From: Sutcliffiella horikoshii
Lineage (GTDB): Bacteria; Bacillota; Bacilli; Bacillales; Bacillaceae_I
Direction: 5' to 3'
Assembly: GCF_008180725.1 (NCBI RefSeq)
Contig: NZ_VTEV01000002.1
Coordinates: 342,426-406,425, forward strand
Length of the DNA: 64,000 nt
Shown: positions 1 to 7,323 of the stretch, in pieces
Layout: every line of letters begins with the position of its first letter
Position numbering within the stretch: the stretch's first letter is position 1
Notes under the pieces: generated by a model
The model's input: the letters and a program-made list of their open reading frames with translations, nothing else
What the model was told of the DNA's origin: nothing
The model's database searches: none
Made by a program: the position numbers and the translations under genes

Positions 1-141
1 GCGGAATTAAAGGCACCAGCTAAAAAGCTACGAGCCTTGCAGCGAAAACGAAAAAAGCAGCTTGAGGCACTAGGGTTTAAAGTTTATAAGATTGATAGCT
101 ATGAAGCGGTCGATCGAATGCTAGAGGAGATGGTCCTTTGA
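1..141 (+). CDS. VRR-NUC nuclease, C-terminal end (partial)
   Basis: An open frame enters from the left edge and stops with TGA at 139-141, giving about 46 residues. They include the pattern ELKAPAKKLR...LQ...QLEALGFKVYKID, which matches the end of phage VRR-NUC nucleases (PD-(D/E)XK fold), where an ELK-type motif is part of the active site. The gene ends inside the start region of the helicase, so the two are translationally coupled. VRR-NUC next to an SNF2-like helicase is a common pairing in Firmicutes siphophage replication modules. The N-terminal part is outside the window. Confidence 0.7.
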   Translation, partial: AELKAPAKKLRALQRKRKKQLEALGFKVYKIDSYEAVDRMLEEMVL

Positions 142-1517
142 TTTATAAACCATATCATTACCAGGCCTATGCCACCCAGTGGATTATTGATAAAAAGAAG
201 TCAGCTCTTTTTCTTGAAATGGGGATGGGAAAATCAGTATCAACTTTAACGGCAATTTTAGATTTGATGTATGACTACTTTGATGTGGCGAAAGTTCTGG
301 TCATTGCTCCGCTCCGAGTAGCAAGTACAACTTGGGAAGAAGAAGTGGAGAAATGGGATCATCTAAATGAGCTCCGAATTTCCAAAGTGCTCGGTAGTGA
401 AAAACAACGAGTAGCAGCTTTATATAAAAAAGCAGATATCTACATTATCAATAGAGAAAATGTCACTTGGCTCGTGGATTGGTTTGATTCCGATTGGCCT
501 TTTGACATGGTGGTCATTGATGAGTTATCTAGCTTTAAATCATCAAAGGCTCAGCGATTTAAATCCTTAAAAAAGGTGAGGCCCTTTATTAAGCGATTGG
601 TTGGATTAACAGGAACGCCAGCACCAAACGGTTTAATTGATTTGTGGCCACAAATTTATTTACTCGACGGTGGAGAACGATTAGGTAAAACAGTCACTGG
701 TTATAGAGAAAGATACTTTCTTCCGGATAAGCGTAATCAAATGATTGTTTACACTTGGAAGTTAAAAGATGGAGCGGAAGATGCCATTTATGAAAAGCTC
801 TCCGATATCTGCGTGAGTATGAAGGCCAAAGATTACCTCGAATTACCTGAAAGAATGGACAATGTCATTACAGTGGAACTTCCCAAGAAGACGAAGGAAC
901 AATATGAGGTTTTGGAAAAGGAATTGATTCTAACACTGGAGGGGACAGATGTGTTGGCAGGTTCAGCTGCAGTTCTAGCCAATAAATTATTACAGGTGGC
1001 TAATGGCGCTGTTTACGATGAAGATGGAGAAGTGAAACATATACATGATGAAAAATTAAAAGTTTTGGATGAATTGGTGGAAGCAGCAGGTGGGAAACCA
1101 GTGCTTGTATTTTATGGCTACCAACATGACAAGGACAGGCTTTTACACCATTTAAAGAAATTAAAGCCGAGGATCCTTCAAACAGATCAAGACATTAAGG
1201 ACTGGAATCAAGGAAAGGTTCAGGTTCTTTTAGCCCACCCAGCATCAGCTGGACATGGGCTGAACCTTCAAACAGGAGGGAACATTATCATTTGGTTTGG
1301 CCTTACTTGGAGTCTCGAACTCTACCAGCAGGCAAATGCTAGACTTTGGCGACAGGGACAAAAGCAAACGGTTGTGATCCACCACATTATTGCGAAAGAT
1401 TCAATCGACGAACGAGTGATGAAAGCATTAAAAGATAAAGACACAAGTCAATCTGCTCTCATTGAAGCAGTGAAGGCGAGAGTGAATAGATACAAGGAGG
1501 TTGCTCCTCATGGATAG
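138..1517 (+). CDS. Phage SNF2-like DEAD/H-box helicase
   Basis: A 459-residue ATP-dependent helicase of the small phage SNF2 type. Walker A is GMGKS at residues 29-33, the motif II equivalent is IDELSSFK near 127-134, motif III is TGTPAPN, and motif VI is ARLWRQGQK near the C-terminus. Such proteins act in phage DNA replication or recombination together with VRR-NUC nucleases. The chosen TTG start at 138 overlaps the previous stop and has GAGGAG just upstream. Length and motif order are normal for the family. The exact biochemical role is inferred from family and position. Confidence 0.85.
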   Translation: MIYKPYHYQAYATQWIIDKKKSALFLEMGMGKSVSTLTAILDLMYDYFDVAKVLVIAPLRVASTTWEEEVEKWDHLNELRISKVLGSEKQRVAALYKKADIYIINRENVTWLVDWFDSDWPFDMVVIDELSSFKSSKAQRFKSLKKVRPFIKRLVGLTGTPAPNGLIDLWPQIYLLDGGERLGKTVTGYRERYFLPDKRNQMIVYTWKLKDGAEDAIYEKLSDICVSMKAKDYLELPERMDNVITVELPKKTKEQYEVLEKELILTLEGTDVLAGSAAVLANKLLQVANGAVYDEDGEVKHIHDEKLKVLDELVEAAGGKPVLVFYGYQHDKDRLLHHLKKLKPRILQTDQDIKDWNQGKVQVLLAHPASAGHGLNLQTGGNIIIWFGLTWSLELYQQANARLWRQGQKQTVVIHHIIAKDSIDERVMKALKDKDTSQSALIEAVKARVNRYKEVAPHG

Positions 1518-1773
1518 TATTGAACAAGTAGTGAAGCGTGAACAGGACTGTTTCGCTTACAAGAATGGAAAGTGCAAGATTTTAAGAGTTCTTACATGCG
1601 AAGGAACTAATTGCAGTTTCTACAAAACCTTACCCGAATTACAAATGGATAGACAAAAAGCACTCGAGCATATTCAAGCACTCGATGCTACTAATCGGAA
1701 TGAGATTATCAATCTTTACAAGCTAGATATTGAAAAACAAATTAGTGGGGTGAGTGGTGGTGATGGTAGCTAG
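1510..1773 (+). CDS. Small phage protein with conserved cysteines
   Basis: An 87-residue protein starting at ATG 1510, eight bases inside the helicase gene's end, with an AAGGAGG ribosome site at 1494-1500. The N-terminal half carries four cysteines (near DCFAY, GKCKI, LTCEG and TNCSF), suggesting a small metal-binding fold; the C-terminal half looks helical. I do not recognise the family beyond hypothetical phage proteins seen in this position. The overlap with the helicase argues for co-expression in the late-early operon. Confidence 0.6.
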   Translation: MDSIEQVVKREQDCFAYKNGKCKILRVLTCEGTNCSFYKTLPELQMDRQKALEHIQALDATNRNEIINLYKLDIEKQISGVSGGDGS

Positions 1774-1798
1774 TATAGCAATTAGACAGGAGGGAACT

Positions 1799-2233
1799 AT
1801 GGTGGATGCAAAAGAGTATTTTTCTCGGTCGGCCAAGTTGGATGAAACTATAAATAGTAAGTTACAACAAGTCGCAGTGTTAAGAGACCTAGCTTTGAAA
1901 ACAACATCGGTTCTCCAGACTGATAAAATTCAAGGAACAAAGCAACGTTCCCCGATGGAAAATGCCCTAGTTAAGTTGATGAGTCTTGAAGAAGAAATAA
2001 ATACTGATATTGATAGCTTAGTAGATTTAAAGCGTGAGTTGGCAAGTCTCATTGCTAGAATTGATAATCCTTCTTACAGATTACTTCTTGAACTTCGTTA
2101 TTTAAGTGGGAGAACTTGGGATGAAGTAGCTGCAATGATGGGTTATGAGGTGAGTTGGATTTACCGATTGCATAAGAAAGCATTGAAAGAAGCGAATCGG
2201 ATATTAGAAGATACCACAATAGAATACATTTGA
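1799..2233 (+). CDS. DUF1492/RinA-ArpU-like phage transcriptional regulator
   Basis: A 144-residue protein starting at ATG 1799 behind AGGAGGG; an upstream in-frame ATG at 1754 lacks a ribosome site. The C-terminal third (RYLSGRTWDEVAAMMGY...IYRLHKKALKEA) is a sigma-region-4-like helix-turn-helix, typical of DUF1492/ArpU/RinA-type proteins that switch on phage late genes. The N-terminal part is a charged helical segment. It is the last gene before a double terminator and the HNH/terminase block, the usual place for the late activator. The target promoter is not proven. Confidence 0.65.
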   Translation: MVDAKEYFSRSAKLDETINSKLQQVAVLRDLALKTTSVLQTDKIQGTKQRSPMENALVKLMSLEEEINTDIDSLVDLKRELASLIARIDNPSYRLLLELRYLSGRTWDEVAAMMGYEVSWIYRLHKKALKEANRILEDTTIEYI

Positions 2234-2247
2234 GTCTTTGAATAGCT

Positions 2248-2278
2248 CCCTTGAAGGTGATGTCCTTTAAGGGTTTTT
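2248..2278 (+). terminator. Intrinsic terminator after regulator gene
   Basis: CCCTTGAAGG pairs with CCTTTAAGGG across a short loop, followed by GTTTTTG and a second T tract. It closes the operon that ends with the DUF1492-like gene. Confidence 0.7.
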
Positions 2279-2294
2279 GTTTATTTTTTAAAAG

Positions 2295-2321
2295 AAGCCA
2301 TGAAAAGCCATTATAAGCCAT
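2295..2321 (+). repeat. Three AAGCCAT direct repeats at 10-bp steps
   Basis: AAGCCAT begins at 2295, 2305 and 2315, between two terminators and just before the HNH/late block. The 10-bp step puts the copies on one face of the helix, so a regulator-binding site is plausible. The natural candidate is the DUF1492-like protein encoded just upstream, but that is inference. Confidence 0.5.
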
Positions 2322-2367
2322 GTTGGAAGTGTGCTAAAGTATAAACTGTAGAAATAGCTTAAACAAC

Positions 2368-2402
2368 AGCCCTTGAAGGAATATCTTCTTGGGCTTTCTT
2401 TA
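2368..2402 (+). terminator. Second intrinsic terminator before HNH gene
   Basis: AGCCCTTGAAG pairs with CTTCTTGGGCT around a short loop, followed by TTCTTT. It resembles the terminator about 120 bp upstream. Confidence 0.55.
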
Positions 2403-2430
2403 ATTTAAAGGAAATACGGAGTTGAGAAAG

Positions 2431-2784
2431 ATGCCAATGAAACCAAAGAAGCCATGCAAACACAACGGTTGTCCTTTGTTAACGGATGACAAGTACTGTG
2501 AGTTTCATGCAAAGCTTCATGTTGATGATAGAGCAAACGCAAGCGAGCGTGGTTATGATAACCGATGGAGGAAAGCGAGCAAACGATTCTTAAACGCTCA
2601 TCCTATTTGCAAACACTGTGAACAGAAAGGAAAGCTGACTCAAGCAACGGTGGTGGACCACATCAAACCTCATCGTGGAGACCAGAGACTGTTCTGGAAT
2701 GAAAGCAATTGGCAACCATTATGTAAGAAGTGTCATGACAGAAAGACAAGAACAGAAGATCAGTATCCAGTTTACTCTTTTTGA
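2431..2784 (+). CDS. HNH endonuclease
   Basis: A 117-residue HNH nuclease of the type found beside phage terminases. The metal-finger pairs CKHC and CKKC flank the HNH core, with VVDHIKPHRGD and the ESNWQPLCKKCHDRKT stretch. ATG 2431 is chosen over TTG 2422 because ACGGAG lies about nine bases before the ATG but abuts the TTG. In HK97-like phages this protein nicks near cos and helps the large terminase. It is separated from terS here by several other genes, which is less usual. Confidence 0.85.
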   Translation: MPMKPKKPCKHNGCPLLTDDKYCEFHAKLHVDDRANASERGYDNRWRKASKRFLNAHPICKHCEQKGKLTQATVVDHIKPHRGDQRLFWNESNWQPLCKKCHDRKTRTEDQYPVYSF

Positions 2785-2885
2785 GAGACCCATAGGGGAG
2801 GTCAAATCTCTACAACCTTTTATATGGCGACCGCGCGCCCCCTTCATGCGAATTTTCGCGGAATTACACAAGGGGGGTTACTCTT
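2785..2885. other. Candidate cos region
   Basis: Directly after the HNH gene comes a non-coding stretch with an unusual G+C-rich core (GCGACCGCGCGCCCCCTTC), an AATTTTCGCGGAATT palindrome-like block and GGGGGG near 2873. HNH-type siphophages of Firmicutes often carry cos at this position. No cut site can be fixed from the prophage sequence alone. Confidence 0.35.
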
Positions 2886-3042
2886 GAGAGCTTGGAAACA
2901 CCTTTAACCTTAATAGTGGTAAGGGTTTGGGGTACTCACTATTTTGCGAAAAGGTTTGTTTGAGGGAATGATTAAAATGGCGTTCAACCCTTGTCAGTAC
3001 TGGGTTAAAAGCCTTCTTGTTAAATAAATAAAAAATACGAAT

Positions 3043-3088
3043 AAAACGCATGTTTAGCCTAATGAAAAGCTGAATTATGCGCTTTTTT
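3043..3088 (+). terminator. Possible terminator in the HNH-to-HTH gap
   Basis: CGCAT at 3047-3051 pairs with ATGCG at 3077-3081, with further imperfect pairing inside, followed by CTTTTTTAT. The rest of the gap from 2886 to 3131 shows only an AACCC...GGGTT hairpin near 2987-3005. Confidence 0.4.
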
Positions 3089-3131
3089 ATTGCACTTTTG
3101 CACACGGTTTACGCAGAAAGGAGTGGGAGTG

Positions 3132-3569
3132 ATGACTGAATACGAAAAGCAACAAATCTATGACCTTCGCATTAAAGGAGTCGGGTACCAAGCGATCGCT
3201 GCAGTGTTGGGGCAATCCCGAGATAATGTCCGTGGCTTTTGCAAACGCAATGGACTTGATGGTGATGCAAAAGTGGTTGCATTAAATGTGAAAGAACAAA
3301 TGAAAAATCATGTACTCTGCTCCTCCTGTGGAATGCCTATTAAGCAAAAGAAAAGAGGAAGGGTTCGGAAGTTTTGTTCTGATGACTGCCGCAGAAAATG
3401 GTGGAATGAAAATCCCCAAGCAAGGAAGAAAAGAGAAGCAGCTATTTACACCTATACGTGTCCACAATGTGGTGAAACGTTCAGTTGCTACGGAAACAAG
3501 AACCGGAAGTTCTGCAGTCATGATTGTTACATCAAATCGAGATTTAGGAGTGAGGATGATGGAATTTAA
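3132..3569 (+). CDS. HTH plus zinc-ribbon phage protein
   Basis: A 145-residue protein starting at ATG 3132 behind AAAGGAG. Residues 1-45 form a resolvase/sigma-like helix-turn-helix (IYDLRIKGVGYQAIAAVLG...DNVRGFCKRN). Two zinc-finger-like cysteine clusters follow: CSSC...CSDDC and CPQC...CSHDC. Similar proteins in Firmicutes phages are often named sigma-70-like, but a DNA-binding accessory protein is all that can be supported. Its 3' end overlaps the methylase start, suggesting translational coupling. Confidence 0.65.
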   Translation: MTEYEKQQIYDLRIKGVGYQAIAAVLGQSRDNVRGFCKRNGLDGDAKVVALNVKEQMKNHVLCSSCGMPIKQKKRGRVRKFCSDDCRRKWWNENPQARKKREAAIYTYTCPQCGETFSCYGNKNRKFCSHDCYIKSRFRSEDDGI

Positions 3570-4803
3570 AAAGCTGCCCATCGATGAATTAATTCCTGCG
3601 AGTTATAACCCCAGGAAGAAATTGAAACCAGGAGATAGTGAATTTGAAAAGATTAAAAATAGCATTGAGCAATTTGGATATGTAGAACCTGTCATTGTAA
3701 ATAAGGATATGACGGTTGTTGGTGGGCATCAAAGAATATCGGTTTTAAAAACATTAGGATTTACAGAAATCGACTGTGTCGTTATCGATGTTGATAAGAC
3801 AAAAGAGAAGGCTCTCAATATTGCTTTAAATAAAATTAGCGGCGAGTGGAACAAAGAGCTATTAGCTGACCTTATTCAAGATTTGCAATCCTTAGACTAC
3901 GATGTTTCATTTACCGGTTTTGATCCACCTGAAATCGATCAGCTTTTTAACGAGGTTCATGATAAAGATATTAAGGAAGACGACTTTGATGTGGAAAAGG
4001 AATTAGCTGAACCAGCCATAACCCAAAAAGGTGATGTGTGGTTATTAGGAAGGCATCGTTTAGTATGCGGAGACAGTACAGATCCAGACGTTTATCAAAT
4101 TCTTATGAATGGCCAAAAGGCAAATCTAGTAGTTACGGACCCGCCTTATAATGTAAACTACTCATCTCAAGCAGGTAGCATCCAAAACGATAACATGAAA
4201 GATGAAGAGTTTTATAACTTCCTGCTTAAAGCCTATAAAAATATGGCTGCTAGCATGGAAAAGGATGCATCCATCTATGTGTTCCATGCAGACACGGAAG
4301 GTTATAACTTCAGAAAGGCATTCAAGGATGCAGGCTTTTACTTATCTGGTGTTTGTATCTGGGCCAAGCAAAGTCTCGTACTTGGTCGAAGTCCATACCA
4401 ATGGAAACATGAACCGGTTTTATTTGGCTGGTTAAAGAATGGCAAGCATAACTGGTATGCCGATCGAAAGCAAAGTACCATCTGGAACTTCGACAGACCT
4501 TCCAAAAATGCGCTTCATCCAACGATGAAACCTGTTAGCTTGTGCGCCTATCCAATTCAGAATAGCAGTATGAGCAATTGTATCGTACTGGATCCTTTTG
4601 GTGGGAGTGGGTCCACGCTCATGGCTTGCGAACAAACAAACCGAATTTGTTATACGATTGAACTCGATGAAAAATATGCAGATGCAATAGTCAAAAGATA
4701 TATCGAGCATGGGGGAACGGATGCCAATGTGTTCTTACAACGGGATGGAGATAAGGTAGCGTATTCAGATGTTCCGAAACCTGTATTTGACGAAATATTA
4801 TAG
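3556..4803 (+). CDS. ParB-domain DNA methyltransferase
   Basis: A 415-residue fusion. Residues 1 to about 100 are a ParB/Srx-like domain (ELIPASYNPRK...VVGGHQR). The rest is an N6-adenine/N4-cytosine methyltransferase with the catalytic TDPPY motif near residues 194-198 and the AdoMet-binding DPFGGSGST motif near the C-terminus. The order, catalytic motif before the AdoMet motif, fits the beta class. ATG 3556 has AGGAG five bases upstream; ATG 3559 is equally possible. It probably modifies phage or host DNA, for example against restriction; the target sequence is unknown. Confidence 0.85.
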   Translation: MMEFKKLPIDELIPASYNPRKKLKPGDSEFEKIKNSIEQFGYVEPVIVNKDMTVVGGHQRISVLKTLGFTEIDCVVIDVDKTKEKALNIALNKISGEWNKELLADLIQDLQSLDYDVSFTGFDPPEIDQLFNEVHDKDIKEDDFDVEKELAEPAITQKGDVWLLGRHRLVCGDSTDPDVYQILMNGQKANLVVTDPPYNVNYSSQAGSIQNDNMKDEEFYNFLLKAYKNMAASMEKDASIYVFHADTEGYNFRKAFKDAGFYLSGVCIWAKQSLVLGRSPYQWKHEPVLFGWLKNGKHNWYADRKQSTIWNFDRPSKNALHPTMKPVSLCAYPIQNSSMSNCIVLDPFGGSGSTLMACEQTNRICYTIELDEKYADAIVKRYIEHGGTDANVFLQRDGDKVAYSDVPKPVFDEIL

Positions 4804-4874
4804 ATGGAGAAAGTTGCTATGCTCCAACGTGTATGGCAATATGCTACTACCTTGAAGAGATTGGAGGCAGAGCG

Positions 4875-5072
4875 ATGGTAGAAAACCAAAAACCACCATG
4901 CAAACTTATCGGCGAAGATGGCAATATCTTTTCCATCCTTGGGCGTGTGAGCAAAACGCTAAAAGAAGACGGGAAAGAGGAACAAGCTAAAGAGGTAAGG
5001 GAGCAGGTAATGGCATCTAGCTCCTATGGTGAAGCCCTCCAAATCATCATGGAATACGTAGAGGTGGAGTGA
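4875..5072 (+). CDS. Small conserved phage protein
   Basis: A 65-residue acidic protein starting at ATG 4875 behind TTGGAGG; an upstream in-frame ATG at 4833 lacks such a site. The middle is helical and charged (SKTLKEDGKEEQAKEVREQV). It resembles small hypothetical proteins found next to phage methylases. No catalytic motif is visible and I do not assign a function. Confidence 0.65.
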   Translation: MVENQKPPCKLIGEDGNIFSILGRVSKTLKEDGKEEQAKEVREQVMASSSYGEALQIIMEYVEVE

Positions 5073-5078
5073 TGAGGA

Positions 5079-5393
5079 ATGAAAGTACTGTTCGGAAGGA
5101 AAGTTAGTAGTCTAGCGGAACTAAAGGAAATCACGGAAGAAGCTATGAAACAAGGGCAGCGAGGTCAAACATACATCGTAACAAAAGAAGTGGAGTTAGA
5201 AGATAGGGATTTTCATAACTTTGCAAGTGACTTCTTTAACGACCAGCCTTGGATCACACGAGAAGATGGCGGAGTGAATACGAATCGAGAGGCTCGCTGC
5301 ATCAGAGTCATCAATAAAGAAACTGGTGAAACAGTTTTAGTAAACAGCGAAGGTTACAGTTATCCAAGATACACAGCAATTGAAAACAACTAG
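5079..5393 (+). CDS. Hypothetical phage protein
   Basis: A 104-residue protein beginning at ATG 5079, six bases after the previous stop. It has a helical N-terminal half and a beta-rich C-terminal half (CIRVINKETGETVLVNSEGYSYPRY as two short strands). It is followed at once by a terminator, so it closes this small operon. I do not recognise a named function. Confidence 0.65.
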   Translation: MKVLFGRKVSSLAELKEITEEAMKQGQRGQTYIVTKEVELEDRDFHNFASDFFNDQPWITREDGGVNTNREARCIRVINKETGETVLVNSEGYSYPRYTAIENN

Positions 5394-5397
5394 AGTG

Positions 5398-5417
5398 GGC
5401 CTAAAAAGGCCTTTTTC
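5398..5417 (+). terminator. Intrinsic terminator
   Basis: GGCCT, a four-A loop, AGGCC, then TTTTTC directly after the hypothetical gene stop. Confidence 0.75.
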
Positions 5418-5464
5418 TATTGGTCTATAAATATACGTATTTCTTTCGGAATGACTTGCTATTA

Positions 5465-5508
5465 CCTGTGTTTAGAGTGATATATGTACTACACCAAAAC
5501 ACAGGAGG
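5465..5508 (+). promoter_or_regulatory. Hairpin overlapping a ribosome site (copy 1)
   Basis: CCTGTGTTT at 5465-5473 is perfectly complementary to AAACACAGG at 5497-5505, and the right arm runs into the GGAGG ribosome site of the next gene. The loop starts AGAGTGAT. A second copy with the same arms and loop start sits at 6499-6543, before another gene. Confidence 0.65.
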
Positions 5509-5516
5509 TTATGAAA

Positions 5517-6284
5517 ATGGAACGAAAAGAAATGGTCAAAAAGCTAGGAGAATTTTTAGGAGTAAAACCAAAGTTTCTCAATGCACCCACATTTAACTAC
5601 GAAATTGTAACCGAAGAGGAAACCTACACCATCGACAGATTTGGCGAGATTACCATTTCAACTGGGGAAGAGCAGACTTTCGAAGAGATTATTAACCCGC
5701 CAGCAACGAGGGAAGACCTAGAGAATGTGAACAATAAAGAGCCTGCAGCAGAAGGATTAAACCTTGATGGGATGGAGCTAACACTTCCATTGGAAGGCCA
5801 CACAGGAATAACACTAAGGAATCTAGTAAACATGCTTTTTAGTAAGCAGCACCTGGTTATGAAGGCTTTTGATTTAGAAGGACCACTCATGGATGGAACC
5901 TTTGCAGAGGATTTAAGTATGAAAGAAACAAGCACTTTCGAAGAGTTCAAGGAAGCCTTAGATGAACTTGGATTCGAGCGACTCCCGGGTTTAACATTTG
6001 ATTTTGAAAACGAGAAATTCACTATCAAACTAGCAACGGACAGCTTAGATGCAGAGAAGATTGGAGCCTTCCAAGACCTAGCTTCATTAATCAATAAAAA
6101 TGCCCAAAAGCAGAAACGAGCTTCTTTCAAGCAAGTTCAGGATGACAATCCAAAATACGCCTTCAGAACCTGGCTCATTCGCCTTGGGATGAACGGTAGT
6201 GAATATAAAACAACAAGGAAGGTGCTCCTCGCCAACCTTGAAGGAAGTGGAGCCTTTAGAAAGGTGAGTGAACCGAATGGATAA
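5517..6284 (+). CDS. Conserved mobile-element protein of unknown function
   Basis: A 255-residue protein. ATG 5517 is chosen because GGAGG ends eight bases upstream; ATG 5511 is only two bases from it and 5484 lies inside the leader hairpin. The N-terminus (KKLGEFLGVKPKFLNAP) and an ITLRNLVNMLFSKQHL helix recur in a family often seen on Firmicutes prophages and conjugative elements under vague 'virulence-related' names. No catalytic residues stand out. Its expression is probably governed by the hairpin at its ribosome site. It overlaps the next gene by eight bases. Confidence 0.65.
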   Translation: MERKEMVKKLGEFLGVKPKFLNAPTFNYEIVTEEETYTIDRFGEITISTGEEQTFEEIINPPATREDLENVNNKEPAAEGLNLDGMELTLPLEGHTGITLRNLVNMLFSKQHLVMKAFDLEGPLMDGTFAEDLSMKETSTFEEFKEALDELGFERLPGLTFDFENEKFTIKLATDSLDAEKIGAFQDLASLINKNAQKQKRASFKQVQDDNPKYAFRTWLIRLGMNGSEYKTTRKVLLANLEGSGAFRKVSEPNG

Positions 6285-6489
6285 GTTCTTCACACAAACG
6301 CACTGTGATCGCTGTGGAGGCAGTTTAAAAGGCGGACGGATTATGTCCATGTACAATACGGATTGCATTTGTTTAAGCTGCAAGGATAAGGAATCCAAAC
6401 GGGACGACTATGGCGAGGCGGTCAAAGCAGACCATGAGGAAATCAAGAAGGGCAATTACAATTATAAAGGAATTAAGGGCGATAATTAA
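6277..6489 (+). CDS. Small zinc-ribbon protein
   Basis: A 70-residue protein starting at ATG 6277 with AAAGGTG upstream. CDRC at the N-terminus and CLSC about 25 residues later form a four-cysteine zinc ribbon; the C-terminus is charged. It overlaps the end of the preceding gene. Function unknown, but the family commonly accompanies the preceding protein on mobile elements. Confidence 0.65.
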   Translation: MDKFFTQTHCDRCGGSLKGGRIMSMYNTDCICLSCKDKESKRDDYGEAVKADHEEIKKGNYNYKGIKGDN

Positions 6490-6498
6490 CTTGATAAT

Positions 6499-6543
6499 CC
6501 CTGTGTTTAGAGTGATGTATAGACATACCAAAACACAGGGAGG
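6499..6543 (+). promoter_or_regulatory. Hairpin overlapping a ribosome site (copy 2)
   Basis: CCCTGTGTTT at 6499-6508 pairs perfectly with AAACACAGGG at 6531-6540, and the right arm overlaps the GGGAGG ribosome site for ATG 6552. The loop again starts AGAGTGAT, as in the copy at 5465-5508. Confidence 0.65.
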
Positions 6544-6551
6544 TTGTTTGA

Positions 6552-6767
6552 ATGACCAGAGATATGATTCAGACGTTGCAAGGGAACGTTGATGCGGTGA
6601 GGGGAATGGAACTACTGCTCCAGCAAAAACGAGAATTGATAGAAGCAGGATACCAAGAAGATGAGATATATCTTCTGCCGGGAATTCTAGTCCTGCAACT
6701 TGAAGATGGAGAAGTACGCTGGATGGTTTTCGAAGGCGAGTTCAAGATGGAAATATGGAAGAACTAA
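6552..6767 (+). CDS. Small phage protein behind RBS hairpin
   Basis: A 71-residue protein starting at ATG 6552, eight bases after GGGAGG. The first half is helical with several glutamines, and the second half is likely beta (EIYLLPGILVLQLEDGEVRWMVF). Function unknown. It shares its leader hairpin with the gene at 5517, so the two are probably controlled alike. Confidence 0.6.
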   Translation: MTRDMIQTLQGNVDAVRGMELLLQQKRELIEAGYQEDEIYLLPGILVLQLEDGEVRWMVFEGEFKMEIWKN

Positions 6768-6783
6768 AGGAATGAATCAATTG

Positions 6784-6810
6784 GAGTCTATCAGAAGGTA
6801 GGCTCTTTTC
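6784..6810 (+). terminator. Intrinsic terminator before terS
   Basis: GAGTCTATC pairs with GGTAGGCTC (with some G-U pairs) around AGAA, then TTTTC. It separates the small early genes from the packaging module. Confidence 0.55.
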
Positions 6811-6840
6811 TTATGCCAATTTTGAAAGGAGGTGGCGCCT

Positions 6841-7323
6841 GTGGCTCAACGTGGAAGGAAACCAAAGCCAACTGCACTGAAAGCATTGGAAGGCAATCCT
6901 GGAAAGAGAGATTTGAATAAGAAGGAACCAAAACCAGAGAAGAAAGCACCAAGATGCCCATCTTGGCTGGAACCGGAAGCTAAGAAAGAGTGGCGAAGAA
7001 TGGTTAAACAACTAGAGCAATTAGGAATCTTGACTGAAGTGGATATGGCTGCCTTTGCCGGATACTGCCAAGCCTATGCTAGATGGAAAGAGGCCGAAGA
7101 GTTTATCACCAAGCACGGAACCATTGTCAAAACCCCTTCAGGATATTGGCAACAGGTGCCGCAGGTTTCCATTGCTCAGAGCTATTTAAAAATCATGAAT
7201 CGTTTCTGTGAGCAGTTTGGATTAACCCCTTCATCAAGGACTAGAATTGTGGCGGACAAACCAAGTGATGCAGATGACCCGATGGAATTTATGCTCTTTC
7301 AAGGTGGTGGTAAGGGTGTATGA
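6841..7323 (+). CDS. terS: Terminase small subunit (P27 family)
   Basis: A 160-residue P27-type small terminase that recognises phage DNA for packaging. Typical pieces are the N-terminal GRKPKPTALKALEGNPGK motif, a helical DNA-binding centre, and EQFGLTPSSRTRI near the end. The GTG at 6841 is chosen because AAAGGAGG covers 6825-6832, which rules out the GTG at 6832. The gene overlaps terL by eight bases, the usual coupling. Confidence 0.9.
   Translation: MAQRGRKPKPTALKALEGNPGKRDLNKKEPKPEKKAPRCPSWLEPEAKKEWRRMVKQLEQLGILTEVDMAAFAGYCQAYARWKEAEEFITKHGTIVKTPSGYWQQVPQVSIAQSYLKIMNRFCEQFGLTPSSRTRIVADKPSDADDPMEFMLFQGGGKGV

Noticed and set aside
5624-6130. Minus-strand ORF in the 5.5-6.3 kb gene
   Set aside because: Serine/lysine-rich shadow without start signals; the plus-strand gene has a strong ribosome site.
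6410-6592. Plus-strand ORF MARRSKQTMR...
   Set aside because: Overlaps the zinc-ribbon gene and the hairpin leader in another frame, and has no ribosome site.
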